Assembly (NCBI RefSeq): GCF_028009165.1
Contig: NW_026611618.1
Coordinates: 2,232,001 to 2,296,000 of the forward strand
Length of the DNA stretch: 64,000 bases
Origin: Akanthomyces muscarius
Lineage: Eukaryota; Ascomycota; Sordariomycetes; Hypocreales; Cordycipitaceae
Direction: 5' to 3'
A program made the position numbers and the translations under genes. Positions 12,701 to 23,165 of the stretch are shown in pieces. Each line of letters opens with the position of its first letter. The first letter of the stretch is position 1. The notes beneath the pieces were generated by a model. It did not search any database. It was not told where the DNA came from and saw only the letters and a list, made by a program, of their open reading frames with translations.

Positions 12701-14512
12701 GTTATTAATTAACGATGGAGTACACTAGACTCATGCTCCTTGGTACTGAGGGCCAATGCAAGTACGTGGTCTTGAAAGCGCCGAACCAGTCCCGATGCCG
12801 CTTCTGAAGTGACGTCTTGTGTTTATTAAGATGAATCCTGGGGGCTTATCTGAGCCTATCACTGTCCCTAGAAGCTTTCAAAAAAGGAAGAGACGCAATT
12901 GGCAAAGCCGAATACAGAGGTGCAGACTCGATGCCGACGTGGCCTGCTGTCTCGACTCAGACACCATTGGTAGTCGACGATAGAGATTTCTGGGCATGAA
13001 CTTTGTTTTATTCGAAACCAAAAATAGTAACTGTCCGGTCAGTGTAAGCTACTCTAAATTAAATGAGTAATGGATTACAGTAGTATTCCGTGTGAAATGG
13101 AGTCGTCGAGACAGTGGGACATCTCGGGAAGACGTTTGCGGTCAGGCTCATCGGGGTGGGATTCTATTACGAGTTGGTCCTATGACGCCGAGATCGCGAT
13201 AAGCATCTGTCCCCATCACATACCAATGTTGAGCAACTTATTGCGCAAGACCTTTTTGATCGCCATGGCCGCGGTAACTGAACATGCCAACGTGCGAACT
13301 CGATAGAGAAATACATGGCGCGGCGGGTGACTAGTGCTGGCCCGCCGGGGAGACACTCTGCATCCGCAATAGCTAGGCGAGATCTATGGACATAATTTGG
13401 TGGGTTCAACGGGGAATCAGAAGCAACAAGGAATGCTAAAAGGGAGGAATCTATGCCGGCGGCAGCTCGGAGCCTTATGGGCTAACAATGTGGTCGCCAT
13501 GTCAACTCTTCAGTGTCGGCGGCATCAAACGAGGCCGTGAATTTTCTGAAAAACCTGGTGCGAGATTTAAAAAATGTAGAATAGACGAGTCATCAATTGT
13601 ATGTTCACCGCACTTGGCTCACTAGTCGTCGTGAGAGCACTAGCTTTTATATTGACAGCGAAGATCTGACCAACTCGAGGCCACTGCAGCACCGTCTGGC
13701 TCGGACAACAATCTAGTGTGCACTACCTGTTCTTGATGCTTTCGCACCCGTTTCTTCATTTCAAGAGCGTGAAGGCATAGGCTGGCTACCTAGTCTAGGA
13801 TTGTCGGCAGCAGCGATTGCGAATCCGCTCACGCCACTGGACACATGTGAACAGTATATCGGCATATTGGATGCAACGCCAGAGAGTGATCTAGCCACCA
13901 AACCGTCATGTAAAAGGCAGGCAATCATTCCGGCTCCGATAGTTGTCGGAGTTTAATACCACGACGAAGAACAAGCCCGACATACAATCGGAAAGAGCGT
14001 CTCCTTGCTAGCTAGATCTCGCAAGTCTCCTTAGTAAGCCTCGACATTACGTCCCCGGTACGTACCTTCCGACGGAGGCTCCCCGTTCGAGGCCATCAAG
14101 TACAAATCAGCCCATACCATCTCCTCCCGCCTCCCCACCTCGAGATGTTATTTTGCGCCTCCACCTCTCCCATGGTCCCAAGGCACACCGCTCTACCACG
14201 ATTGCCCTGAGCCGCGCTCTTCCATCACTTTTATATGATACATCGCATGTGAGGCGGATACAATCTTATTAAAAGTCCGATAGAGTTCGGCCTTGCCAGA
14301 ACCTCGTCGTTCAGAAACAACCTTCACAATCGCGCCCTACGCACTGCGGTCAACCGTCAGCTTGCGCTCCAGCCCCTGCGATTAAATCGTACCAAATCCG
14401 CTTTGTTGCTCCCCACCCTTGGCTGGGCAAAAGCTACAATTTGTTCGCGCCATCTTATTACTGGCCGCTGTCTCTCGTCATACGCTGCAGCGGCTGCGGA
14501 GCACTTTGGGCC
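6704..14512. other. 7.8-kb gene-poor spacer
   Basis: No credible protein gene seen. The first ~1 kb (to about 7.75 kb) is purine-rich on plus, hence CT-rich on the sense strand of the bHLH gene, and likely contains its promoter and leader. A poly-T run sits at 8885-8899. The longest open frame (8695-9483, plus) has no domain, spans T-homopolymer sequence and looks fortuitous. The last ~400 bp are C-rich on plus and probably form the P450 promoter. No RNA gene or transposon terminal repeat was recognised. Confidence 0.5.
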
Positions 14513-16284
14513 ATGCAAAACCTTGATTCAGCACTGACGGGCGCCGCTACGGTGATCCTCGGCGCCGTTACACTATGCCTGGCGTTACGCTATGCGTCTG
14601 GCAGGAAGCTTCATCCCAGTGAACCTACTGTTGTTCCACCGTGGATTCCGTTTATTGGGCATCTGCTTGGTATGGCCTTGCATGGGGGGAGGTATATAAA
14701 ACGTCTTGGGTATGTAATGACTTGCCCTCCTCAAGTCCCCGCGGCCCCTTCCTTATGCATGAAAAGAAGCGGGTAAAAGGAAGAATGAAGAGAGCAATGC
14801 AGGGAGAAATGTCACTTAAAAGTGGCGCCCGGGAAAAAGAAATGCTGGCCAGAGAACCAACTTGCTCTATGCGGCGTCAAGCTAATAACGTTTGCAATAC
14901 GTGTAGGCTGTCTCGTCCTAAGGAGCCGATTTTTACTCTCCCAGTACCGGGTTCACGTATCTACGTAGTTACGGACCCATCCCTTGCGGCAGCCATACAA
15001 CGCAACTCCAAGGTACTGTCATTCACACCTTTGATCCCCGACATCACAAAGCGTGTTCTTGGCCTCGACGATGGCACCGTCGAGGTAGTTCGGCAGAATC
15101 TTGACCCAGAGCCTGGCGACCCTCGCGGGTTCCTCGCCGACATGCATGATGTAGTTTATGCCTCCCTTGGTCCGGGCCATTACCTCAACTCCCTCAGCTG
15201 CGAAGCCTCCCAGGAGCTGTGTCTGCAGCTCTGCGAGCTGAAAGACAACCTTCAAAGCGGCCCGCTCCCCGGTGGCAAAACAGACCTTCTCTCCTTGGTT
15301 CGCCACATTGTGAGCACGGGCACGGCTCGCTATCTGTTCGGGGAAGTCAACCCCATCTCAGGGGATCCTGAGCTCGAGCAAGCTTTCTGGGATTTCGACG
15401 AGGGTGTAGGCGAGCTTCTGATTGGCATTTTCCCATCCATCACAGCGTCACAAGCGTACCGTGGCAGGGAAAAGATCGTCGCTGCTTTTATTAACTACCT
15501 GGAAAGTAATCACGATGTTGGGGCTGCTCAAATTGTCCGCGACCGTATTAGGGTGGAACGAGAATGGGAAATGAGTCCAGAAACCATTGCTCGGTCGGCA
15601 CTGTCGTTTCTCTTTGCCGGCATAGTCAACACTACGACTACTACGTTCTGGGTAGTTTTGCGATTGTTCGCCGACCCCCAGCTTCTTGCAAGCGTACGTG
15701 AAGAACTTAGAGCTGCTCTTGCAGCAAGCGAGGAGAAGATTGGCCACGACACGCTCAGCATTACTATCGTCCGCGATAGGTGCCCTACTTTGTCGGCTGT
15801 ATTCAGAGAAAGTCTTCGAATCGGCTCGGAGAACTTTTCAGTCAGACTCATCAAAGAGGACACCATGCTAGCGGAGAAGTATTTTCTCAAAAAAGGTGCC
15901 ATTGTGCAGATTTCTGGTGGAGTCATTCATTCCGACAAGTCAATCTGGGGCGACGACGTGGACGAGTTCAACCCTAGCAGATTCCTGGGCGCAAAGACAA
16001 GGTCTGGAGGGTTCCATCCTGCTGCCTTTCGTGGGTTCGGTGGCGGTAAGACTCTCTGCCCAGGCCGACACTTTGCTATTAACGAGATTCTGCTCTTGGC
16101 CGCCATGATCGTCCTCGCCTTTGACATGGGATCTCCAGATGGTGGCCCGGTCAGTGTGCCGTTCAAGAATGATCGCGTCATGCCTGTTCATATTCTTGAA
16201 CCTAGCTTGGGAGACCGACCGCAGGTTGTAATCAAGCCGAGAGATGATGCTGGACTGTTAAGCCGTCTCATTGTAACAGTGTAA
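14513..16284 (+). CDS. Cytochrome P450 monooxygenase (CYP7/CYP8-like)
   Basis: Heme-thiolate monooxygenase anchored in the ER membrane; the substrate is unknown. Exon 1 is 14513-14709, the intron 14710-14906 (197 bp, donor GTATGT, acceptor GTGTAG) and exon 2 14907-16284, giving 524 aa. An N-terminal membrane helix (ALTGAATVILGAVTLCLAL) is followed by a Pro hinge (PTVVPPWIPFIGHLLG). The I-helix reads FAGIVNTTTTTFW, the ExxR motif is FRESLR, and the heme loop is FGGGKTLCPGRHFA with the Cys ligand. The C-terminal third resembles the CYP7/CYP8 group (sterol 7-alpha-hydroxylase and prostacyclin synthase-like) seen in fungal secondary and sterol metabolism. It stands alone with no biosynthetic core gene nearby. 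An in-frame Met at 14441 is an alternative start. The intron is long for this window. Confidence 0.92.
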
Positions 16285-16713
16285 CGAGACGTGCACGACC
16301 TTGCCAAGCAACTTGTCGCGGGACTACAGGCACACTAATGACGGAACCAGGCCTAGCCAGCTAGTACTATATGCTTTCGCGTACAAAAACTGCGTAAATA
16401 GTATTGAAAATCACCTAAAACGATTTTGCGAGCAAGCGTTTCTCGGTGTTAGGATGTTCTTAGACGCGCGTTTGCTGGCCCGTGGTACGAGCGTGGCAGC
16501 TGCCAAGAGCGCAGGTTAGTGTTTCCTGCCAGCTGGCAAACCTCGGCCGTTTGGCTTCTGAAGGGTTCCATTCAATTCACCAAACACATCGTCATTTTAT
16601 GTTTCGCATTTCGCGTATCGCATTTCTCACCTCTTCTATGTCTTGGTGAGCACATCGCAACTTCGGCCGTGCCTACTGCTTTCCACCTCAACGTGTTCAC
16701 TGCAGCGGGGAAG
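16285..16713. other. Short intergenic region, P450 to KAR5
   Basis: About 430 bp with the P450 3' UTR and the KAR5 promoter; a T/C-rich stretch at about 16590-16650 lies before the KAR5 start. Nothing else seen. Confidence 0.4.
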
Positions 16714-18515
16714 ATGGCAAAGCTCGTACAGACTTTTTTCTTCTTTCTCCAGGTTTTAACAAATGTTGCCGGCTTCTCTTGGAATGCGCATAAGGCGCTG
16801 CACCGTATGCTTGCGCCGACTAACAGAACGAAAATTCAAAACTGACGGCTTGCCAGCGCATCGGCCGCCGTGCGATGGCCGTGCAGACGAAGCAAATGCG
16901 ATCCCGTTGCCCAGCAATCGACTACATTCGGATAATCTCTATACTACTGCACTAAAAGAACTTGGGAGTCTCGAAACGCAACCTCTCTGTCATCGAATCG
17001 CAGCTCGACTTCTCGTCAACAACTGCCACTTGCTCCACGGCCAAGACGAGACGGCCGAGCTTGCCGACACTGGACGACTGACCCGGGACTTTATCGACTC
17101 ATATGCTGCTAGCTTGGCTATTTGCGATTTGGAGAGGGGCAGTTTTGCCATTCCACGAGAATGCTCAAAGTTTCGCGAGCCAGCTCTTTCCAAGGTCGAG
17201 GTTGCCAAGACTCCGCATCTGCACGTTTCCACGGTCGAAATCGACAAATGCCTGGAGGGTTTGGCCCAATCCGACTCGTCTTGGACTACTTGGATTAGCT
17301 ATAGGCACAAGGCTGTGCGCTTCTGCGAGATTGCAAAGTCTGACAATGAGAAGGGTGCGGTTAAAACCCTCTTTGTTTTTGGTGGCAGCGCTGACCTGAA
17401 GACTAGACTCGACGATACATTTGTACAAAAAGGTTACTGAGATAATAAAGAGATTCTCAGAAAAGGTAGAAGTGCAAGTCGAGGAACAGCTGCGCCGAGT
17501 CGATCATCTTATGCGAAAAACGACTGAGGCAACCGATTCTCTGCTTCCGCGGACAGAGTCGCTCAAGTCACAGCTCAAGGGTCTGGATCGCTTGATCAAT
17601 GAGAAGCTAATGGCAGTTTCAAAAGTATGTTTATCCAACAACAACTTGACAAGTCTAACGGGGAATAGCAATCAGCTTTGGAAGTGCAATCTGGGCTCCA
17701 AGATGCGACGCAGCTACACGACGTTGTCAATATCTTGCTTGAATCTATCCGCAAAAACCAAGTGCAGATAGTTATGGAGCATAATAATGCTTTGCAAACT
17801 GTTCGAAGAGACACATTCGACGGAGTCGAGACTATGATGGCGACGATTGCCACTGCTGCCTCCTCCTCAGTCCGGCTTCAGAGCCAACTTGTAAGAATAA
17901 CTAGCCCTCGAAAAAAATGTCGTTTACTAATTTTGGCCTAGGAAGAGACCGAGCTACGGGCAGACAGAGTCATGGAGAAGCAAAACAAGCTTGAAAAGGT
18001 ACGTATGTACCTTCTTCGGTAGACATACAGCTGCTAATTGATCCAGAGCCTTGATCGCCTCCAGAAGTTCTCGCACGACATGTTCCTGTCTCATGGCAGC
18101 CACCAAGACAAGCTTGATTCCGCACAGCGCTCTGTAATGGGCATTTTGGGCGCCTTGCAAGGCGTTGAGTCTTCTACAAATCGAATTCATAGCAATTTTT
18201 TAAGCGGAACAGGTTGGAGCTGGTGGCCGCACATTCTTTGCCCTGCAGCATCACTCTTTCTCGGCTCATACAGGCTGGCACCATCCATTGCGCGGAACCT
18301 CTTGCTCCTGGGGCTAGGTATGATACTACTCACAGGCCAATTGAGCGCTATGATGCTAACGCACAACAGGCGAAGTTGCTGGCTTGACTATCTCAGCCGC
18401 CCAAGTCATCAGGGTGGACACATCGATGCCATCCATTCACAATGCGCTTCCGAATATCCTCAAGACCACGTTCAACGACACGGCGCAAATGTTTCACGAA
18501 GCTCATGACTTATAG
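16714..18515 (+). CDS. KAR5: Nuclear fusion (karyogamy) protein KAR5/Tht1 family
   Basis: Nuclear-envelope/ER membrane protein needed for fusion of the two haploid nuclei during mating. Seven exons: 16714-16804, 16857-17354, 17407-17624, 17669-17890, 17942-17998, 18047-18317, 18370-18515 (1503 nt, 500 aa). Introns are 44-63 bp and all phases close. The N-terminus is a signal peptide (MAKLVQTFFFFLQVL). The lumenal Cys-containing domain shows the family core CHRIAARLLVNNCHLL, DFIDSYAASLAICDLERG, IPRECSKFREP and WISYRHKAVRFCEIAK. Coiled-coil segments follow (about 200-400), then hydrophobic segments WWPHILCPAASLFLGS and RNLLLLGLG near the C-terminus. Intron 2 (17355-17406) uses a weak GTGCGG donor but is the only choice with a matching phase. 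A polyadenylation-like AATAAA lies at 18541-18546. Confidence 0.9.
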
Positions 18516-18540
18516 ACTGCTCACCCATCCACATTTCTAA

Positions 18541-18546
18541 AATAAA
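18541..18546 (+). terminator. Polyadenylation-like AATAAA after KAR5
   Basis: A canonical AATAAA hexamer lies 26 bp downstream of the KAR5 stop codon. Fungal polyadenylation signals are loose, so this is only suggestive. The remaining 350 bp to the next start codon hold nothing else recognisable. Confidence 0.35.
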
Positions 18547-18897
18547 GGTTCACGGCATGGAGTTTTGGAAGATGAAATTTTATGACACGGGGAGGTTTGC
18601 TTTCTATATTGGGATTTGGCGTCTTTCCAGCTTGCAGTGGGACGGATGGTGGCAAGGCAGGCTTACGTTTCGATTTATTTCTAGTAAAGGTGGTCTTATT
18701 ACATATCAGGTATTCAAGTCAATTCAATCAATACAAGGGCCACAGCCTAGTATCGCAACACTGGGGAATCTTTAGTCATTGGCGCGATTCGCCCCATCGC
18801 TTGTTGTAGGGCGCGGCGGGTGTGGAGAAGCTTGTAAACCATGAGAACTTCACACATTGCACTGCACTGATTCACAATCATTTGATGTTCTTTCACA

Positions 18898-19924
18898 ATG
18901 TCTAAACTCAAAGTGGCACTGATTCAGCTCTATTCCAAGGTACTCACATAATAAGTTGCATCTTGAACCAACCACCGCCCTTTCACACAGCCTCACTGAC
19001 AAAAACCGCGCGCACCAGAGTCTCGATGTGGAGGGCAACTACGCCAAAGCCGAGTCCTTTATCCGCGCCGCCGCCGCGCAGGGGGCCCAGCTCGCCGTGC
19101 TGCCCGAGTACCACCTGCAGGGCTGGGTCGGCTCCCGCGACGTCCTGCTCCCGTGCGCCGCGCAGTCGGCGACGTACCTCGCGCGCTACCAGGCGCTCGC
19201 GCGGGAGCTGCAGCTGTGCATCGTCCCGGGGACGCTCCTCGAGGACCACTCGTCGCCCTCGGACGCGCACGACGAGCCGCCCATTGCCAACGTCGCCTAC
19301 TTCATCGGCCCGGACGGCGCCATCTGCGGGCGCTACCACAAGCGCAACCTCTGGCACCCGGAGAAGCCGATCCTGCGCGCGCCGGCGGCGGGCGCGGCGC
19401 CGCACCACGTCGCCTTTGACACGCCCCTGGGCGTCCGCGCGGGCATGCTCATCTGCTGGGACCTGAGCTTCCCCGAGGCGTTCCGCGCGCTGGCGGCCGA
19501 CGGCGCGCGGCTGGTGATTGTGCCGTCGTTTTGGGTCGCGCGGGACACGGACGAGCCGGTGAACCCCGTCAACCCGCGCGCGGAGCAGCTGTTTCTGGAC
19601 ACCATGTGCGTGGCGCGCGCGTTTGAGAACAGCTGCGCGATTGTGTACGTCAACTGCGGCGGCGCGGCGGCGGCGGAGCAGGACGTGAAGGAGGGGTACG
19701 ATGCCGAGGGCAGGGAGCACGCGGGCGTGTCGCAGGCCGCGATGCCGATGCTGGGCTCGCTGGGCCGGCTGGGGCACGGCAGGGAGGGCATGAGCGTCGT
19801 GGAGCTGGACTTGGGCCTTTTGGACGTGGCGGAAAAGGCGTACAAGCCGAGAGACGACATGGAGAGGCGAGGGTGGAAGTACGATGCGGATGTGAGCGGC
19901 ATCTGGCGAACACAGGACTTGTAA
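18898..19924 (+). CDS. Carbon-nitrogen hydrolase (nitrilase superfamily amidohydrolase)
   Basis: Likely cytosolic amidase hydrolysing a small amide, carbamoyl or nitrile compound; substrate not predictable. Exon 1 is 18898-18939 (MSKLKVALIQLYSK), the intron 18940-19018 (donor GTACTC, branch CTGAC, acceptor CACCAG, phase 0) and exon 2 19019-19924, giving 315 aa. The nitrilase catalytic triad is complete: Glu44 in LPEYHLQGW, Lys122 in RYHKRNLW and Cys160 in LICWDLSFPEAFR. The length is normal for the family. Exon 2 is strikingly GC-rich, with G/C at nearly every third codon position compared with neighbours; this also produces long spurious open frames on the opposite strand. It is convergent with the CWC16 gene, the two stops being 154 bp apart. 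Confidence 0.9.
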
Positions 19925-20078
19925 GTGGATGAGGGACCATGAGACGGAAATTTGGAGGGATGAAAAATTGGTATTGCGTTGTTTCGATGCAGTTGCGTTT
20001 TTCAGCAACGGGGGTATCAAGTCTATGTATAAAAAAAAGCACCAAAACGCCAAACCTATGTGTAGTACGCCAAATGCC

Positions 20079-21155
20079 CTAGTCCGAATCATATTCTACA
20101 AGAGCAGTGCCTTTCGACGCTCCAGAACTGCTATGCAGAGCCTTACTCGGCGCACCAGCATCCTCTGCACTCGTCGCGTCTCTCTTCCTTTTGATGCCCG
20201 GTATCCTGGCGGCTTTTCCCTCCCCTACCCGCCTCGTCCCGGGACTCGCCTGCAGAAACGGGTCCTTGGCGGCTCGCGTGTTTCCCACGACCTGCGTCGC
20301 AAACGATTCCCTCATCTGCATCTTTCGCCTCGCCTCCCTCGTGACGCCCACGCTCTTGCCGTCGCTCTGCTTCTTCTCCTTTGGAGCGGCCGTCTCAAAC
20401 AGCGGCTTGGAAAGCGCCGCATCGCGATTCTCGCCCGGCGCAAAATCCACCAGCCGCGCCCGTCTCGCATCCTCCTCTGTCTCGGGTAGAATGTCCATGC
20501 CCAGACTCATCCTGTCCTGCAGCGCCTCCGTCGCCGCGGCGGTCACCTCTCTCTCCTTGCGGCCAGCGCGAAACGTTCTCCGCAGCTTCTGGTTCAGCGC
20601 GTAGGGGTCCTCCCACTGTCGCGCCGCGACGTCCATGAGCCCGTCGATGCGCTGCGACGAGTCGCGCAGCTGCTCCCTGTCGTTGATTGTCTTTTCCAGG
20701 CTCGCAAAGGCGTTACTCCGCAGCTCTTGCCGCTCCGCGTCCGTCAGGATCGGGACGCCGCCCTCGAGCTCTTCTTGGCTTTTCTTGTCGTTGCCGGTGT
20801 CGCGCCGCGTCGCGCCCGACACCACCACGTACGCCGTATTCTGGGGATCGGTGCGCATCTCGATGGTGCCGCCGCACGCGGCGTGGCGGAAGCGAAAGGA
20901 CCATATCGGGGTGGTGTAGTACTGGCCCGCGCGGCGCTTCTCGGCGTTGAAGCGCACGCCCTGCCCGATGATGGTTGGCTGCGGGCACGTCGCGCACCAA
21001 ATGGCGTACGGTACCTCGAAGCGCACGACCAAGATGCCTTCGGTACGCAGTTTGGAAGCGCGCGCCCCCAGCGCGTGCTTCTTGTGCAGCTTGTTGCCGC
21101 TGACGGTGCCCTCGTGCTCGGGCGGCACGTACTTGCCCATGTTGAAGCCCTGCAT
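20079..21155 (-). CDS. CWC16/CCDC130-type splicing factor (Yju2/Saf4 family)
   Basis: Spliceosome-associated protein of the CWC16 family, related to yeast Yju2 and fission-yeast Saf4 and human CCDC130. Single exon, 358 aa. It starts MQGFNMGKYVPPEHEGTVSG, the classic N-terminus of the CCDC130 branch; the frame is open 58 codons further upstream but that part has no family similarity, so 21155 is chosen. The N-terminal domain carries the conserved zinc-type Cys pairs WCATCPQ and HAACGGTIEMRTDPQNTAYVV. Then come the charged stretch with TDAERQ and LEKTINDREQ, and WEDPYALNQKLRR, the usual family anchor at mid-protein. The C-terminal third is basic and Lys/Arg-rich (IPGIKRKRDATS), probably nuclear-localising. 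The next minus gene upstream ends only 282 bp away. Confidence 0.92.
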   Translation of the reverse strand: MQGFNMGKYVPPEHEGTVSGNKLHKKHALGARASKLRTEGILVVRFEVPYAIWCATCPQPTIIGQGVRFNAEKRRAGQYYTTPIWSFRFRHAACGGTIEMRTDPQNTAYVVVSGATRRDTGNDKKSQEELEGGVPILTDAERQELRSNAFASLEKTINDREQLRDSSQRIDGLMDVAARQWEDPYALNQKLRRTFRAGRKEREVTAAATEALQDRMSLGMDILPETEEDARRARLVDFAPGENRDAALSKPLFETAAPKEKKQSDGKSVGVTREARRKMQMRESFATQVVGNTRAAKDPFLQASPGTRRVGEGKAARIPGIKRKRDATSAEDAGAPSKALHSSSGASKGTALVEYDSD

Positions 21156-21436
21156 GGCGACGAGAGAGGGGCGTCCGCCCGTCGGTGGACGCTGTGTATA
21201 TGTAGGGTTTACGAAACGGGCTTTGAAGTCGGTCAGTTCGTTGGTTGCCGTGTATAGTTGGGAAGAGCTGGCGTGTTGCAGATGGCAGGTCTTGGGGGAA
21301 ATTATTTGCGGCAGCGGAGGCCATTCCATGGGTTGGTGGGGCTACGCCACTTACACAAGAGGACAGGATACAACGAAGAGAGCTCTCGCATTGGCCATTG
21401 CATTAATTGTCATCATTCTTTGCCTAACAAAAAACT

Positions 21437-22483
21437 CTAAGAAATACTTTGTAGCTCTGGTTCAGCTCGTGCAGGCAGGGGCTGCTCGAGGAGAATGAAC
21501 CTGGACTCAAACGGGCTAAAGTACACAGAATAGTACATTCTTCTTTCACTCACCACCAACACTCTTTTTCTCGGTGTTTCTATGGGACCTTGCAAGTCAA
21601 TCACGGCTTCCCCACTGGCATCGTCATCATAAATCTCCTCATTCGTGGCCTCGCCCTCTTTTTCGTCCTCTCCCGTTGGAAATCCACGCAATACTGCCTG
21701 CGTTACTTCCGCAAACTGGGCGGCCGCCGTTTGTCGCTCCGTAGCTGCCAATACAAGACCGCATATTAGACTTGACTACACGGCAAAAGCGCCAAGAACA
21801 AGGAAAAAATCTCGAAAAGGGAAGAAGAAGCAGAAAAATTCAAGTACGCACTCAATCGGATGTTTGCGACAATGTTGGGCCGGGCCGGCGTCCAAAATGC
21901 CCGAATGCGCTCCACGAGCGGATCGTGGCCGTCCTCCCAGCCGAGGCTGACCTCGAGCGTCTTTGGCAAGGCTGCTTCGTTGTCGACGTAGAAGCGCGTC
22001 GCAAAGCTCACGTACTCGCGGTCGCCGTCGACGCTGGCGCTGACGAGGAAGAGCTGGTCCTCCCGCTTCAGAAAGGCCTCGGACACGATGCGGCCGAGAA
22101 AGTGCCAAAAGATGAAGGGAAAGTCCCAGTTGTACCGCACACCCGCGCGGGCGAGTATCTTGGCTTGCTCGATATGATACACTCTTTTTTTTAATAGCGT
22201 CTTATAAGTTTTTTTTGGTCGTGACACGTACAAAGAAAAAGAAAACAGCAGGAAGAGAGCAAGCTTACTTTAGAACAAAGTGCGTAACGTTGGCAAAGTC
22301 AAATTGTCCGAGTTCGGGGTAATACCGCGTCAGGGCCTTGGGGATCTCGAAATTGGCCAGAGCCTCGTCGCAGGGCAGATTTGGATCGGGATCCGCCAGA
22401 GTAGCGTCTGCTTCATCGAGGGGAAGCTGCGGTCCCTTGACGTCGTAGTACGTGGCTGTTGGCGTCTCTGGCAGCAGCGACAT
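21437..22483 (-). CDS. Conserved-looking hypothetical protein
   Basis: Not recognised. Three exons: 22483-22269, 22183-21852 and 21744-21437 (855 nt, 284 aa); introns 22268-22184 (donor GTAAGC) and 21851-21745 (donor GTGCGT, acceptor GGCAG) both fit by phase. The N-terminus is acidic with a Pro-rich start (MSLLPETPTATYYDVKG) and no signal peptide. The middle part, KILARAGVRYNWDFPFIFWHFLGRI and YVSFATRFYVDN, is aromatic-rich and looks like a folded domain. The third exon is acidic (GEDEKEGEATNEEIYDDDASGEA, about 205-228) and ends in a Tyr/Phe-rich stretch (RRMYYSVYFSPFESRFI). Clean splice phasing and clear composition argue for a real gene. No function is proposed. Confidence 0.72.
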
Positions 22484-23165
22484 GGTTTAACAGGGGAGTT
22501 GGTCCTAGCTCATAGAAAGCTTCTTCTTCCTTTCTTTCTGAATCAAGGGCATTGAACAATGGGGTTTGTCTGTGACACGCGAGAGTGTGGAACAAGTGTA
22601 GAAAAGGGAAACTTGCTTTTTACGTGCCCATCGTTGCCTGGAGGGACTTGTGCGACTTGGGTCACCAAGTTAAGGGGACGAGCTTTTATTTGCCCCAACA
22701 GCGTTTCCCGTGCGTTACACAAGCGGCCGGCACGAAGCGCGGAAGTTGAGAGAGCCAAGTGGTCAGGTCAATGAGACCCCGTCAAGCGAGGCAGCGCCTC
22801 ATGCAACTCTGATCTGAAAGTGAGTGACGGCCTGTCGCGGAACGGGCCAATGTTCCGCGGGACACTGCGCTGCGTCTCGGCTGCGATTTCTACCCAACCC
22901 CCAACATAAACTCCCACATGAATCCCTGGACTGGCGGCGACATTGAATGGTATTATTTGTTATTTTGGAATGCGTCCAAGACTTCCCAACGCGGACGACG
23001 CCATGTACAGCTCCGTGACCCCGATGTCGCATGCCTTTGGAGAGTCTCGTGGCAGACACTGGCGCCGAACATCTCGACGAGCAATATACTCGTGATTATG
23101 TGCTGGTATCTGTATCTTGGTGTCTGTCTACTGCTACTCAAATACTCATGATGCACTTGAAGGAT
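22484..23165. other. Intergenic region upstream of hypothetical gene
   Basis: About 680 bp holding the promoter of the 22483 gene and the 3' UTR of the GH92 gene, both on minus. Short AT stretches at about 22945-22965 and 23080-23150; nothing else recognised. Confidence 0.4.

Noticed and set aside
18983..20092. 369-codon open frame on minus opposite the nitrilase gene
   Set aside because: Arg/Ala/Val-rich shadow created by very high GC; the plus strand holds the catalytic motifs.
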